A stretch of 64,000 bases of DNA from Ceriagrion tenellum (lineage: Eukaryota > Arthropoda > Insecta > Odonata > Coenagrionidae): positions 4,361,001 to 4,425,000 of the forward strand of contig OY720644.1 in NCBI GenBank assembly GCA_963169105.1, given 5' to 3'. A program made the position numbers and the translations under genes. Below the pieces are notes generated by a model that was not told where the DNA came from, searched no databases, and worked only from the letters and a program-made list of their open reading frames with translations. Below, piece by piece: positions 21,575 to 33,074 of the stretch (positions within the stretch are counted from its first letter, which is position 1; every line of letters begins with the position of its first letter).

Positions 21575-23050
21575 AAATCCCATAAAGTATCGCTGGAAAC
21601 CACCAAATTTATAATCATGGCGCCATACATGAAAACAATTACTTCATGCTTCCTTTAGATGCTGACATAAAAACGCATAAATGTGAATACGGTCTTAATT
21701 TTGACAAGGGAAACTTTCGCTTGAGGTTCCATAATCTCAACACCTACTCTGGGTATTCCTCCCCTTTCGGAGTGTCTCCTCCTCCTCCTCCACCACATTC
21801 ATTCACTGTCTCGTCCTTCACATCCCTCTAACATCTCTCTCACTCTCTCTCATATATCGATTTGAAAATGCCATTATTATTCATTATAGCTAGTTAATAG
21901 TATTAAATTAATCCAAAGATACTCATTTTAACCAATTAAAACCATATTTCCTTATTACGTCCCTCTATCCAAAAGTAATTCTACCTCGAGCTACCCAAGC
22001 AAAGAATGAGGAACCTGTTGACACCTATATTTGAATTCACTTGTAGCTGTACAATTGCGGTAGCTTGCAGTGTTAAACTATAATTATAAAAATCCCGAAG
22101 AGCTGCCCAAAGCAAAACTTCGAGTACGATGACAAAGCATGCAATGTAACTTGGCCTTCTAGTGTTAGTGATTTTCAATGCAACATCTGTATTCGAGCGA
22201 CTCCAATAATCAATAGGTTACCGCTTTTTGGAGATTACTAATAAAAAGACAGCACGTAGATTATGCATAATTAAACAGATATGCAAAAGTTAAATGGCTT
22301 TTTGGAACTCGGTTAACAAAAACTTTCATATATTTTCTCTCTATTTTTATTTAATTTGAGGCCAGATGACAAATCTTCTCGCCAAGCAAAAACTAATTTT
22401 CATTTTGTTTTTTGCATTTATAAAAACAGGAAGCTTCACAGAAACAATTTACATGATGCATGGTCGTCTTATAAGCCGAAAACAAATTCGCTAAGTTATT
22501 TTTGGGCTCGATTGGTTTCATCCAGGAGGGCAATGAAAAAACTCCTCCCTCAAAAAAAAAGATAATTTGCAACATATCCAAAAGGACATTTAGGTGACAT
22601 GAACAGAAAATTTGTCTGAAAATTTTCTTTATCAACCATTTGATAGATCCTTTTTAGATGGTTTAGTATGAAAATGTACTATTAAATTAAATTTCACAAA
22701 ATTTATACTTTGCTTTAAATCGAAAAGGATTGGCTTCATTTGATCTGTCATAATTGTAATTTTAATAAAGAAATATGCAAGAAAATTAAAGAAAAGCAAT
22801 AAATTTTACTTCACATAAATTTAAATATAACATACTTTAATATAAATGTAATAACATAATTTAATATAATAATACAAAAAATTTTGAATCATTTGCCGGC
22901 AAACCAAAGGTTTGATTTTCGGTCCTCATATATTTTTCCTCGTGTCTCAGTATCTCATCGCCGTGTTTTCGGAAGGTTTTAATCTTGGCAATCATACGTG
23001 GCAACGCACGCCATAAACGATTTTATAGAATGCAACCGTATGGAGTCTTT
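21575..23050. other. No supported gene
   Basis: AT-rich anonymous DNA with a short CTC repeat at 21775-21790 and CT repeats at 21828-21850. No coding motif was recognised. Confidence 0.4.
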
Positions 23051-23056
23051 CCTTAA

Positions 23057-23611
23057 GGTAGTCCGAGCGAAATATCATTTTACTTAGAAATCAATGAATT
23101 TGGTCTCATTTTAAAGACAAATATCTCACCTATCCAATGACATATAAAATTCTACCCCTTACTACATTTCTTTCGGAGATATTTGCCAAAAAATACTAGC
23201 CCTTTTACATGGGAAACGGTACATGCATGCACTCCAGAGAAGCATTATTTACAAAATGAGGTATTTCTAACACTTAGATGTCGTTAAAAAACTAATAGTG
23301 TGTAGTTTATATGTTTTATCAACTATATTTACAAATTAATCTTATTGCCACCGCAATAGGTTCTTGGGTTTTACAAAAAATCTTCCGTTTTGAAGGAGTT
23401 TCAAATGCACCGCGCGAAAAAAATGAGTCGAGAAAAAGACTTATTTAGATACTGTCATTTAATTACTTACAATGTCTGTCATATAAAACTATATTATCGC
23501 ACCATTAATAATACAATATTTAATTGATGTGTCCCACAGCTGGTGTAATTAAAACGTATAATTCGAATATGGTCTCTATTATGACTAGGGAACTACCTCG
23601 CTCGGAATACC
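23057..23611 (+). mobile_element. TTAA-target MITE, copy 2 (uninterrupted)
   Basis: Flanked by TTAA on both sides (23053-23056 and 23612-23615). The left end is GGTAGTCCGAGCGAAATATC and the right end is the inverted counterpart CTCGGAATACC. At 555 bp it is the cleanest copy and the same orientation as copy 1. Conserved internal words include CTTCCGTTTTGAAG and CACCGCGCGAAAAA. No coding capacity. Confidence 0.82.
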
Positions 23612-23685
23612 TTAAAAGCTTTATTTTCCCTTGAGCAGCCATTTTTGATAGACCACAAGAGATGAACAACTAGTTATACCGTTGT

Positions 23686-23880
23686 ATCTTCCAATTTTCG
23701 GTTTTTTCCTCCGCGTTGTTTCATCTTGGGGACGATATTTTTCCAGCAATTCTGCAGGCCACCTCAGGTCCAAGTGACGAGGGAGGGATCACTTGGATAT
23801 GAGGATGCCTGCAGGATAGCTGGAAAATTATCGTCCCCAAGATGAAAAAAACGCGGCGGAAAAACCGAAAAGCGGAAGAT
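23686..23880. repeat. Long foldback hairpin
   Basis: Arms 23686-23778 and 23788-23880 are inverted copies (about 93 bp each, roughly a dozen mismatches) around a 9-bp GA-rich loop. Conserved parts include CATCTTGGGGACGATA and CTGCAGG. No clear hammerhead core is present, so its origin may differ from the hairpins at 11256, 21391 and 27040. It sits 75 bp from the end of MITE copy 2. Confidence 0.8.
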
Positions 23881-23884
23881 TTAA

Positions 23885-26085
23885 CCGTCATCCAAGGCCC
23901 GCGGAATCCTGAATCACATCTAGTTTTACCTTTTCCTCCTAAATTTTCACGTGATCATTAGACCCAATTTAAACCAACAGCCGTCTCTCAACACTTCTCT
24001 TTCAACCGAATCTGCTGGACGTTTTACAACATAGTTAACCGTGCACATTTTTTTATTACAAAATATGCTTCCATTGCCTTGTTACAGGATCAAAAAAGAT
24101 ATAACTTTTCTTTAACTTGTAATTGATTTGTTCTCGATCTCCGGACATTAGATATATGTATCAAAGCTCAAATGCTAGTATGAAACAGAAGGCAATGGCG
24201 CACAAACTATGATGCTATATAGCAAGATTTTAGTAAGGGTAGGGCATACATTTCTATTCTGAAAACTTCAAACTCGTTTTTCTGTAAGCAAATACTACAC
24301 ACATTTTGCTCACTTAGGGCCGAGATGCGTTTGCATCATATAAAATATGGGACGGTAATTTTTCTTTGAATAGAGAAATTGATTTTTCTGCCTGTCATGA
24401 TCACTTATCACGTTGATCCTAGGCTGGGGGAACGGTGGTTCTATATCGGCGAGCTATCCAAAACTACTCATTGAAAATTAAATTTAAAACTACATTTAAA
24501 ATCAGTGGGCTTATCTAAACCATAAATTCCAAGAGTTCGAAAGCACTAAAACTTTGCTGTGGTAGCAGTATACCCTGGGCAACGAATGTCAAAATTTGGC
24601 CTCGCATTTTTGATGCAGGACTTCGTTATTGTTTAGGCACAACAATCATGTGTCCTCCATTAACAAGTAGTAAAACACACCAAGCAAAAGTTGAAAGCAC
24701 CAATAATTGGAAGGCGGAGCACCGAAAGCTGCTCGAGCAAATTAATTTATATTGAGTTTTAGCTTCCATACAAAGTGCTGTTTAGCCGATGCAGCTATCA
24801 ATTGGAGATATTGATTAGAAAACCACAGTGAGCCATTTTGCATCGACAAGTGGTTGTGTTCTTCCTGAATACAACGGGAGGATAGGATGGATGCAACGGG
24901 AGAGCAATAGAAGAGCATTTTAGAGACATCTAACGCACCAGTCAATTAGGAACGAGGCATATTAGGACGTAAAATTTTAAGTATTTCTACAGTAAAATCT
25001 CTTTAATCAGGTCCAGATAGTAATGAAATGTGGGGTTTAATCAATTGGCGAACAATATACATGGATTTTATCAGCCAGTTAACTTTCGATATAGAAAGCG
25101 CACTACCGCACACTTTCCAACACCCAGAAGAAATATCTCCGAGCAAACTTAACGTGAATTGTTACCTTCTATTAATTGCACTTAACATTCACCCGGTGAC
25201 TTCCTCGGAAAATAACTATCCCGATCATCTCTCAGAAGAGTATATCAGTCAACCCAAGAAGGAGTAATTATAAAATAAAACATAAAATGAAATCATTTTA
25301 CTGTGTGTACTACTCAACTGAGTCCATGTGTTAAAACGCATTTTTTGTCTTTTCTCAGATTTTTTCATCATTTCAGTTTGAGTTATGGATGGCAATGCTC
25401 TTTTTCCGGCAAAAACTAAGGATTTTATGAAGAGGATAACAATATTTTGGTTAATACCAAAGAGTTAGGTAAAGGGTGCTTAAAAGTTAGACTACGCCAC
25501 TTTCAGTTTTCTATTAATCCCTCGGCGACTGTGTGATTACACACCCTACACTCCTCGAAGAATAATTACCAAGCGAAACTAATAGAGTTTAAAAACATTT
25601 AAATTAAGAATTCGTGCGCTGAAGTAATTAGGGTTATTTTACCAGAATATATCCCCGGGATGTTAGCCTAAGGGAAGCCATCAGATTGGTTTAAATAATG
25701 TGGCAGAGGAAAAAAGAAACTGATGCACAGAATACAAGTGAGTTTTTGAACGGAGTACTTAAGTCGGCATAAATAAGTGTCTGGATCGGAAACAATGCTC
25801 TTTTGTCACGGACGAAAACGGTAAATGGCGCTCAATAGATTCACCAAGTGCCCACCAATCGCTCGAGTATTCTTTTCCACTTAAAGGCGAATGAAATGGA
25901 CATAACGTGTAGGTATTACTGCACACTTTCAAGAGTCACGGAGAAACATCACCTCCAGCTAACCCTAACGCGAATTCATATGAATTAAACTTTGCGTTCA
26001 CTCGCGACGTAATTTCAAAATTATGTTACGCGAACATCCTTCCCCGTAAAAAGTTTTCGGAGGGAGAAGCATTTGGGTCGGACCT
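23885..26085. other. Anonymous region, no supported gene
   Basis: About 2.2 kb of AT-rich DNA without a supportable feature. A 79-codon open frame at 25028-25267 has no recognisable domain. Confidence 0.45.
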
Positions 26086-26089
26086 CCTC

Positions 26090-26700
26090 CTCATCCACGG
26101 AGGAAGGGAAGGGAAGGAAAGACAGAGCGACGGTTGAGTTCAGAAGAGGTTCTTTTGGAGGCGGGCGGGATGGGAGGGGCTGGAACAGATAGCGCAAGAG
26201 ACAGCGGCCATTGCATTGGTGGGTCCCCCGCCGTAAGAGAGGGAGGACATTAAAGCGGCGCCCCTCCCCTCCCCACGTGAGGGGAGCGGTGGAGGAAACC
26301 GGCAGATATCTCTTCCTCCCATAGAGGACGAATGGCCTTCCTCCCGTTTTTCCAACCAATTTCCATTGAATTCAATTACGAAAACATGCAGCTTTTTTCT
26401 CTTTGTCATCCATCTGCGTCACTAAGCAACGACCTCCCCCTTCGTCTCTCCTCCCCCCCCATTCCCTGTTCCCTTCATTTCCCTATCTTTCCCCAACCCA
26501 CCCCATCTCCTCCCTCCTTTCTCCAAACACCAATCGGCAGAGGGAATTCCACTGCCATTCCATCTCTCCCTCCCTCGTGTTCCCCTCTTCCTCTCTCGTT
26601 CACTTTCATCCGTTTCGCCTTTCGATCGTTTCATATCGTCCTGCCCTCTCCACTTCCCAACCGTCGCAATTTTCAAAACTTTCTTTCCCTGGCGTATCTT
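26090..26700. other. Purine-to-pyrimidine strand-switch, locally GC-rich
   Basis: 26090-26230 is G/A-rich, 26235-26290 is GC-rich, and 26395-26700 is C/T-rich with C-runs. Overlapping frames of 84 to 157 codons on both strands result from the skewed composition. The layout resembles that at 12290-13165. It might be a CpG-rich promoter-like patch or merely simple sequence; no gene start is visible. Confidence 0.5.
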
Positions 26701-26789
26701 TTGGGCGGTGACTTGGTGTGGACCGAGAATTCTTATTTTCCTTCCGCGGCAGGACGGAAGATGAGATATCGTGCATGCGGGAAAGAGGG

Positions 26790-26855
26790 CTGCGATGGTG
26801 GCTAGATGGTGGTGGTGGTTCCTTCACGATGGCTCGGGTTCGAATCTCGATCAAA
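26790..26855 (+). other. tRNA-like polymerase III box pair
   Basis: A-box-like TGGCTAGATGG at 26799 and B-box GGTTCGAATCT at 26837 are 38 bp apart. The B-box lies in a 5-bp T-stem TCGGG/CTCGA. The anticodon and acceptor stems are not convincing. Most likely a SINE head or tRNA relic. Confidence 0.4.
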
Positions 26856-27039
26856 TGCGATACGCTATTTGCAATGTCATCGGCGAGAATAATCAATTTG
26901 AAGTAAAAAAAACAGTATAAATATTACAAAATCGTTCTCATAGGTCTCGCAATCAGTTTTATAATGATAATGAAGTACCAGCTATGTAGATTAGATTCAA
27001 ATTGTGAAGTTTTCCCTTGATGGAAGGTTCACATTATGG

Positions 27040-27232
27040 TAAACAAAACTTTAAGTCTTCCACAAAATTATTACTTCAAGAACAACCGGTTTCGTCAGTC
27101 ACGCCATCACCAGGTACACTGAATTCAGCGCACTAAAAAAAATAAAACTTCAGCGCACCTGATGATGACGTAACTGCCGTAACCGGTTTTTCTTGTAGTC
27201 ATAATTCTGTGGAAGACACAAAGTTTTGTTTA
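27040..27232. repeat. Foldback hairpin with hammerhead-like words in both arms
   Basis: Arms of about 75 bp, 27040-27115 and 27157-27232, are inverted with scattered mismatches. The spacer between them contains CAGCGCAC on both sides of an A-run. The right arm has CTGATGA (27159-27165) and then GTAACCGG where GAAACCGG is expected. The left arm on the minus strand has GAAACCGG (GTTTC at 27089-27093) and CTGGTGA. Each arm thus retains a different half of the core intact. Confidence 0.75.
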
Positions 27233-27234
27233 AT

Positions 27235-28015
27235 ATAGTATAAGCCATTTATTGTAATATTTTTTAGATATTTGCAAAAAAATATAAAGCGCTTTCCATC
27301 GAAAGGCCGTACACTGCAAGGAGACTTAATTTAAGAAAAGAATTGAGTTTTGACGAATGGTCATGTATGAAATGTCACGGCATGGATTTCGTATGTTTTC
27401 TCATTTACATAAAATGGTAAATTCCTCACTCCAATATTTTGATGGAATCACTAAAAATTTCTCCCATTTTACTGGCGTATTGCGTGGATCAAAGGGGCAA
27501 ATAATTGGTATCAGATAAACATACTGAGTAAATTACCGGAGAGTTAGGTCGCAGAAAGCCAAGTCATTGCGTTGAACATGTTTATATGCATTTATGCTTC
27601 AAATCAATGAAAATTTAAATAATATTTTTAAAACATTCGTACATGGTATTATGGTATAATTTCGACCTAAGTACCATAAATGCAGGTCTTCGTCTGATGG
27701 AAAGGACATTTCAAGTAAGGAATAATTATCATTATACAACGAGAGAAGAGTGATAGCAAATCTTGGAAGCCATTATGGAGGAAGCATTAAATAGAAAGAG
27801 CTACATAGCAGAACCACGAGCTGAGCACGTGCAATAAATCATTACGAGGGAGGGCTCAAAACATCAGAGGCCATACAGATGAGCAGTGCCGATGCAATGA
27901 TCATGAAATAGATGGTCTGAAGCATTGGATGTATTATAAATTTATTAAAAGTTCGTTTACTTTTGCCTATCCCGTCATACTAAGTAAACTAGAGCATCCC
28001 GGTCACTCCTCCACA
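27235..28015. other. No supported gene
   Basis: Anonymous AT-rich DNA up to the abrupt 5' start of the LINE similarity at about 28020. Confidence 0.4.
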
Positions 28016-28017
28016 AT

Positions 28018-29640
28018 GTGCTCCTTCACCTTGATTCATTCCTGACAATTCAAACTGATGGAATAATTAAACAACTGCGTTCGATAAAAAGTAACAAGTC
28101 CCCAGGTCCAGAAGGAATACCTGCATGTGTGCTGAAGGAGTTAGCGCCACAGATTGCACCATTCTCAGTAATTATATTTAGCAAATCATTATCCGAAGGC
28201 AAGGTGCCCCAAGACTTGAAAATAGCCAACGCCACACCGATATTTACAAAATAAAAAAGAAGTCACCCAAGAAAACCACCGGCCTATATCGTTAACATCA
28301 CTTTTACGCAAAATCATCGAAAATATTGTCTTTAGCAATATTATGACATTCCTGGATAATTGTATCTTCTTACATATCAGTCGGCACAGCTTCCGTAAGT
28401 GCAGATCCTGCAAAACTTAGCTTGCGCTCTTCCTTCAAGACATTCTAAAATCAGATAAATCTAAAAAGCAAGTCGATGCGATATTCCTTGATTTCAGGAA
28501 ACCATTCGACAAGGTCCCTCATAAAAAAACTTATATATAAATTGCATTCATGCGGAGTTAATAAAAAATAGTGAATTGGATAAGCGACTTTCTCAGTGAT
28601 CGAAAACAAAAAGTAGTTATTGATGGTTTTAGCTCTGATATGGTCGAAGTCACATCCGGTGTCACTCAAGGAAGCGTGATTGGTCCTCTTTTATTCAGCA
28701 TTTATATTAATGACCTAAGTTCCCGAATTAGCAGGAAAATTAAGAGTATTTGCAGATGATACAGTAATCTACCGTGAAATAAGCGAAGATGCGGACTTTG
28801 AAGTTCTGTCATCAGACCTTATTACTATAATTCGTTGTACCAAGAGTGAGGGTTAGAATTAAATATTAGTAAACGCACCTCAGTTCCCTTCCTGCGAAAT
28901 TAATCAGACAAAGGCCATACCTATACAGTGGGTGGAGTGAACATAAAATCTTCAGACACAGTAAAATAAATTGGAATTACCTTAACTCTGATATATCGCG
29001 GTGACCACACATACAAAACATATGCGGCACAGCTTTAAATAAAATAGTATTTGTTAACCGTATAATAGGAAGGACCTAGGAGGAAAAAGTAAAAAAAGTG
29101 ACTACTTTACTCTGAATAGGCCACACCTCAAATACACTGCAAGCATTTGGGACCCTGGTCATAAAGATTTAACAAAAAATACCAAGAAAAGCAGCAATCT
29201 TAGATAAAAACTGCTACAAGCGAACATACAGTGTCTCACAACTTTTAGAGGGATTAAGGTGGGAGCCCATAGAGACTCCATAGAGAGAGCCCATATAGAG
29301 AGGCTACACGGTAGGCTTAGGTTGCTTCAGAAAGTCAGAACTGGTGTGTTTCAGAGCGACATAGAGAATATTATCATGTAGCTTCACCACATCTCTGGGT
29401 CTGACAGAAGCGATAAAATAAGAGAGATACACAGCCAAACAGATGGGTACAAAAACTTGTTCTTTCCGTGCAAAATAAGTGGCCACAATAAAAATTGAGC
29501 TCCACTAAATACACTCCCATAATACACGTCACCATTTCACCTCAAAAAAACTTACATCTTTACATGGGCTGGTGACATAACACCCCCTGCCACACGCCCA
29601 AACGGCGGCTCTCAGGGTAGTATGCAGATGTAGATTTGCC
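28018..29640 (+). pseudogene. Jockey/CR1-like LINE, reverse transcriptase to 3' tail (family A)
   Basis: Reads DGIIKQLRSIKSNKSPGPEG (RT entry), then VPQDLKIANATPIF, FLDFRKPFDKVPH across a frame change, WISDFLSDRKQKVVIDGF, VTSGVTQGSVIGPLLFSIYI and an ADDTVIYREI palm block near 28757. YLGITL-like and HTSNTL-like blocks follow in mixed frames, then the 3' UTR, ending in GCAGATGTAGAT at about 29630. Several frameshifts and stops are present. The endonuclease is missing, so the copy is 5' truncated inside the RT. The same architecture is seen at 61960-63540. Confidence 0.8.
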
Positions 29641-29689
29641 ACATGACAACCTCCATCCAAATAAAACTTTCCCCACCACACCCCTTATT

Positions 29690-29860
29690 TATCTCGTTAC
29701 GTCATTCCAACCTCCCTCACTATCACTACACCTCCCCATTCCAGCCGTCCACCGTTTTCCCCTCCACTCCTGAACTGAAACGTATATCAGGCCGCAGAAA
29801 GTTTGCTTATATACCATGATAATGGAATAAACTGTTTTAGAATCTAGGTAGGAGTCGTAC
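29690..29860 (+). other. C/T-rich tract with TATATA-like word, possible retroelement terminus
   Basis: A pyrimidine-rich 100-bp segment is followed by TTATATACC and AATGGAATAAA. The order resembles the Penelope-like 3' region at 17260-17420 and the segment at 58365-58530, but no hammerhead block follows. Interpretation is weak. Confidence 0.25.
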
Positions 29861-29864
29861 AATA

Positions 29865-30715
29865 AAATTTCCTGGATTTTCTACCATCAGTTGTTTTGTG
29901 ATAAAAACAAATTCTGCTAAGTTAAGGCCGAAAACTGCAATTCCACTTCTTGCGAAATACAGAAAAAGAGCGACAAAACAGCACTAAGACTTCAAGGCAT
30001 AAGTTTCACATTAAAATGTTATATTTTTAGTTTGAGTTCCTCACTTAGAGCAATAAGCACGGCAGACTCGCATGCAGCGCCTCTTCACCGCAATCACACA
30101 AACTACTACTGATCCCGCCTCACTGTCAACGCGCCGGCCAGTTACGCATTATTGTTTAAAAACGAGTTTAGAATCAAACTAATCCGTTGTCAGGGAAGAT
30201 GATATCGCTATTGCTAATGCTATCCACCTTGCTAAGCGCCGGCAGCGCGCTACGTTAAAACTTTTAGCACCATAGTGTATGCGACGCTTCTACGCACCGA
30301 ATAATGGTGCTTGGAGTGGATATTCATGAGTCACTGAGTGAACATTTTCATAACTTAGCATGCATTTCAAAAATTAGTCTCGATCTGTTGTTCAATTCTG
30401 TTTACATGGTGGAAATAACTTCACAAACAGTGATGCAAATATTTCAAGAATTATATTTTACAATATCCGTCTAAATTAAAGTTCTGCTGAGGCACTGGTC
30501 AACGGCGCAGAATTCGAAATCAAAGAGAAAATCATGTAGAAATTAGTTTTTTATACTCAGTTGATACCTTGCCATTTGGCAATAGCAAAAGATGAGTGGA
30601 AAGTGCTCCCTGTTACACGTAATGATGCTTGGAGACGAACTCTGTGAGATAATTGACCCCATGGATATGGGATGCACTCAAATCGTTGAGGAGCCGTTGG
30701 CTAACACGGATAACA
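29865..30715. other. No supported gene
   Basis: Anonymous DNA; a moderately GC-rich patch lies at 30055-30150 and 30225-30310. No motif recognised. Confidence 0.4.
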
Positions 30716-30718
30716 CGT

Positions 30719-31250
30719 TGCTCTGGTTAGGTCACACCTCGAATACGCCGCGAGCATTTGGGATCCAAGTCATAAAGATATAACCAAAGAAATTAACAGA
30801 ATACAAAGGAAAGCAGCGCGCTTCGTTAGAAACTGCTACGAACGAACATATAGTGTTACACAACTATTAGAGGGATTTAGGTGGGAGCCCCTAGAGACTC
30901 GGAGACTACACGCTAGGCTTAGGCTGCTTGATAAATTCATTACTGATATTTTTCAGAGCGACACAGAGAATATTATCATGACTCCTCTCTACATCTCTAG
31001 GGTCTGACAGATGTGATAAAATAAGAGAGATACACTGCCGAACAGACAGGTACAAAAAAATCTTTCTTTTCGCGCACAATAAGCGACCACCATAAAAATT
31101 GAGCTCCACTCAATACAATCCTAGAAGTCATGTCACCATTTTATCTCCAAAAAAACTTACACCTTTAAGCGGCTGGTGACCTACCACTTCCTACCACACG
31201 CCTATGCGGCGGCTCGTGGGGTTGTATGTAGATGTAGATGCAGATGTAGA
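30719..31250 (+). pseudogene. Jockey/CR1-like LINE 3' end (family A)
   Basis: Begins abruptly at the HTSNTPRAFGIQ-type block (decayed RPHLEYAASIWD of the copy at 61960). It continues through the CYERTYSVTQLLEG region and the common 3' UTR, and ends in a TGTAGATG-type tail at 31225-31250. Strong nucleotide agreement with 63090-63480 shows it is the same family. Only the last coding block and the UTR survive. Confidence 0.78.
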
Positions 31251-31918
31251 AAAGAAGATGAAGAATAAGATGAGGATGACGAGAAACGAGGAAGGGATGG
31301 AAAGATGCAGGAGGGAGGGGTGTGCGGTAGAGATGGGAGGCTGATTGGAGGGGGAGGGTGGAAGGAGGCAAAGAGAGAGAGAGATTCCTCCGAAGGAAGA
31401 GGGGGATGGGGAGTGAATGGACGCAGCTGTTGCTCCTTCTTCCCCGCAACTGACACAACCGCGCCGCAAGATGCCGCACATCCGCGGAGGAAAGAGGAGG
31501 ATAAAGAGGAGGCAGAGGGGGGGAGGGAGAGAGGGGTGGGGAGGGGCAGTGAGGAAATTTTTTGTCGAAGAAGGAGAGACGTGTGCGAGAAGTGGAGCGA
31601 GAGAGAGAGAGAGGGAGAGGGAGGGAAGTGTTCGAGAATTTGGCGAAGGCCGAGGGTTTCGGAGTGGAGGGGGAGACACTCTTGGGTTGGATACCGAAAA
31701 GTTTGTTCGGACGAACGACCGGGTGTAGTGACGATATTAAGATACACCAATCGCCAGACTCGGACGAAGGGGGGGAGTAGAAGAGGGGAGGGGAGGGATA
31801 GTGCTCGGAGAGGGTGGGGTAGAACTGAGAGGAGGACGATATTGAGGCTTGGAAGAAGGCAGCAGGGAGTGATCCACACTCATCCACCCTCCATCTTCCT
31901 TCCTCTCCGCTCCACCTT
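31250..31918. other. Long polypurine tract with terminal pyrimidine switch
   Basis: 31250-31830 is dominated by G and A on this strand, including GA-repeats at 31600-31625. 31868-31918 is then C/T-rich. Frames up to 240 codons occur on both strands purely because of composition: Ser/Pro/Leu-rich on the minus strand, Gly/Arg/Glu-rich on the plus strand. It starts directly at the TAGATG tail of the LINE upstream, so part may be an expanded tail. Confidence 0.55.
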
Positions 31919-31919
31919 A

Positions 31920-32425
31920 GCCGGAATAAAAGTTTTCCCCGTCTCTCGTGTTGTCGAAGGAAAAGGGGGAATGGACGGATGCGAAATGAAAGTACTAACT
32001 TGAGGCATTAAATCGGATGTCTTCTCCCGGGGAGTGAGATATAGTTTTTCCGATATTTTTGCTGCATGGTTCAGTTTTGTGGGAAGAGATTATTGCGACG
32101 CAAGTGGAATTGGTGCGAGGGAGAGAGAGAGAAGCTCGCTTCTGTCGCGTCTGCCGTTGTGGAGAACAAGCGAGGCTGCCTTTGGAAGAAATAAATTATA
32201 ATCGGTTAATTCGTTAAGTTATATAACTTTTTCGTCGGAGTTCTACGCCTGATAAACAAATAAATTCTGCCGGAACTGGATTACATTACCAAATGTTACC
32301 ATTATGTAAATTAAAAATAGCCTTTCATTATTCGATTCAACTCCATTGGATGGAAAAAAATGTAATTCAGCATTTTAACACCGACTTCTTTCACGCTGTG
32401 TCCCAAGGGCTTTAAAATTTTATAT
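31920..32425. other. No supported gene
   Basis: Anonymous DNA between the purine tract and the minus-strand Penelope-like remnant. Confidence 0.35.
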
Positions 32426-32429
32426 TAAG

Positions 32430-33070
32430 TGACAATATGAAGTTATTTTTCTGGAGATTGTAAGTCATAATTCATGTATAAACTTTTACCCTTTCGCCAA
32501 CGTTTCGCATCTTTATTTATGAAGCTACAATGAAAATTAACAGTTGTATTGTACATTAAATGAATAAATGAATCCAGTTTACAATTTAGGTATTTTGTTT
32601 TTAAAAAATATGGTAACATTTGATTTTTGTTATTATTTCAGAGAGAGTTCCTTTTGAATTACTTTTTATTGATACCTTCGTTGCTATTTATTATTTGTTT
32701 ATCAATTGTTATAAATTTAGGAGTTAAAAAATGGAAATACAATTAAGTGTTGTTAAATAATATCAAATAATAATAAATTTTACTTTATTTGGCAATGTCT
32801 GTTTTTTATTGCAGGATGTTTTGTTTTTTGTGATGTATATTAGATCTTTAAATAATCTTTTGCATAGGTTGGTTTCTATATCTATTACTTTTGTTTCATG
32901 GAAATTAAACGAGTGGTTATTTTTGGTTGCATGACCTGCTAGTGCACATAAATGATTTTTGGATTTTATTGAACTATTATGTGGGGAGATTCTATTTTTT
33001 TAGTAATAGTTATCACTATCACCACACGATATTGAATAAACTACGTTACTTTATAGTTTTTTAGGAGTTT
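32430..33070 (-). pseudogene. Penelope-like element, GIY-YIG endonuclease and 3' UTR
   Basis: Minus strand from about 33060 reads VYSISCGD, a decayed YIG segment with a stop, HNSSIKSKNHLCALAGHATK, NNHSFNFHETKVIDIETN, LCKRLFKDLIYI and NKKQTLPNK, stopping near 32755. The order of a VY-I-C entry, a downstream H, an HA/NNHSF block and an ET--KR segment matches the GIY-YIG endonuclease of Penelope-like elements. About 240 bp past the stop, the minus strand has GATGCGAAACGTTGG (32498-32512), a remnant of the GAAAC half of the hammerhead-like block. The reverse transcriptase is not visible. Confidence 0.65.
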
Positions 33071-33074
33071 TAGA

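Noticed and set aside
21365..21614. Two similar frames on opposite strands
   Set aside because: They are mirror translations of the foldback hairpin, not genes.
31165..31887. 225-240-codon frames on the minus strand and a 232-codon frame on the plus strand
   Set aside because: All arise from a polypurine tract in which stop codons are rare; both strands are open at once and none has a motif.
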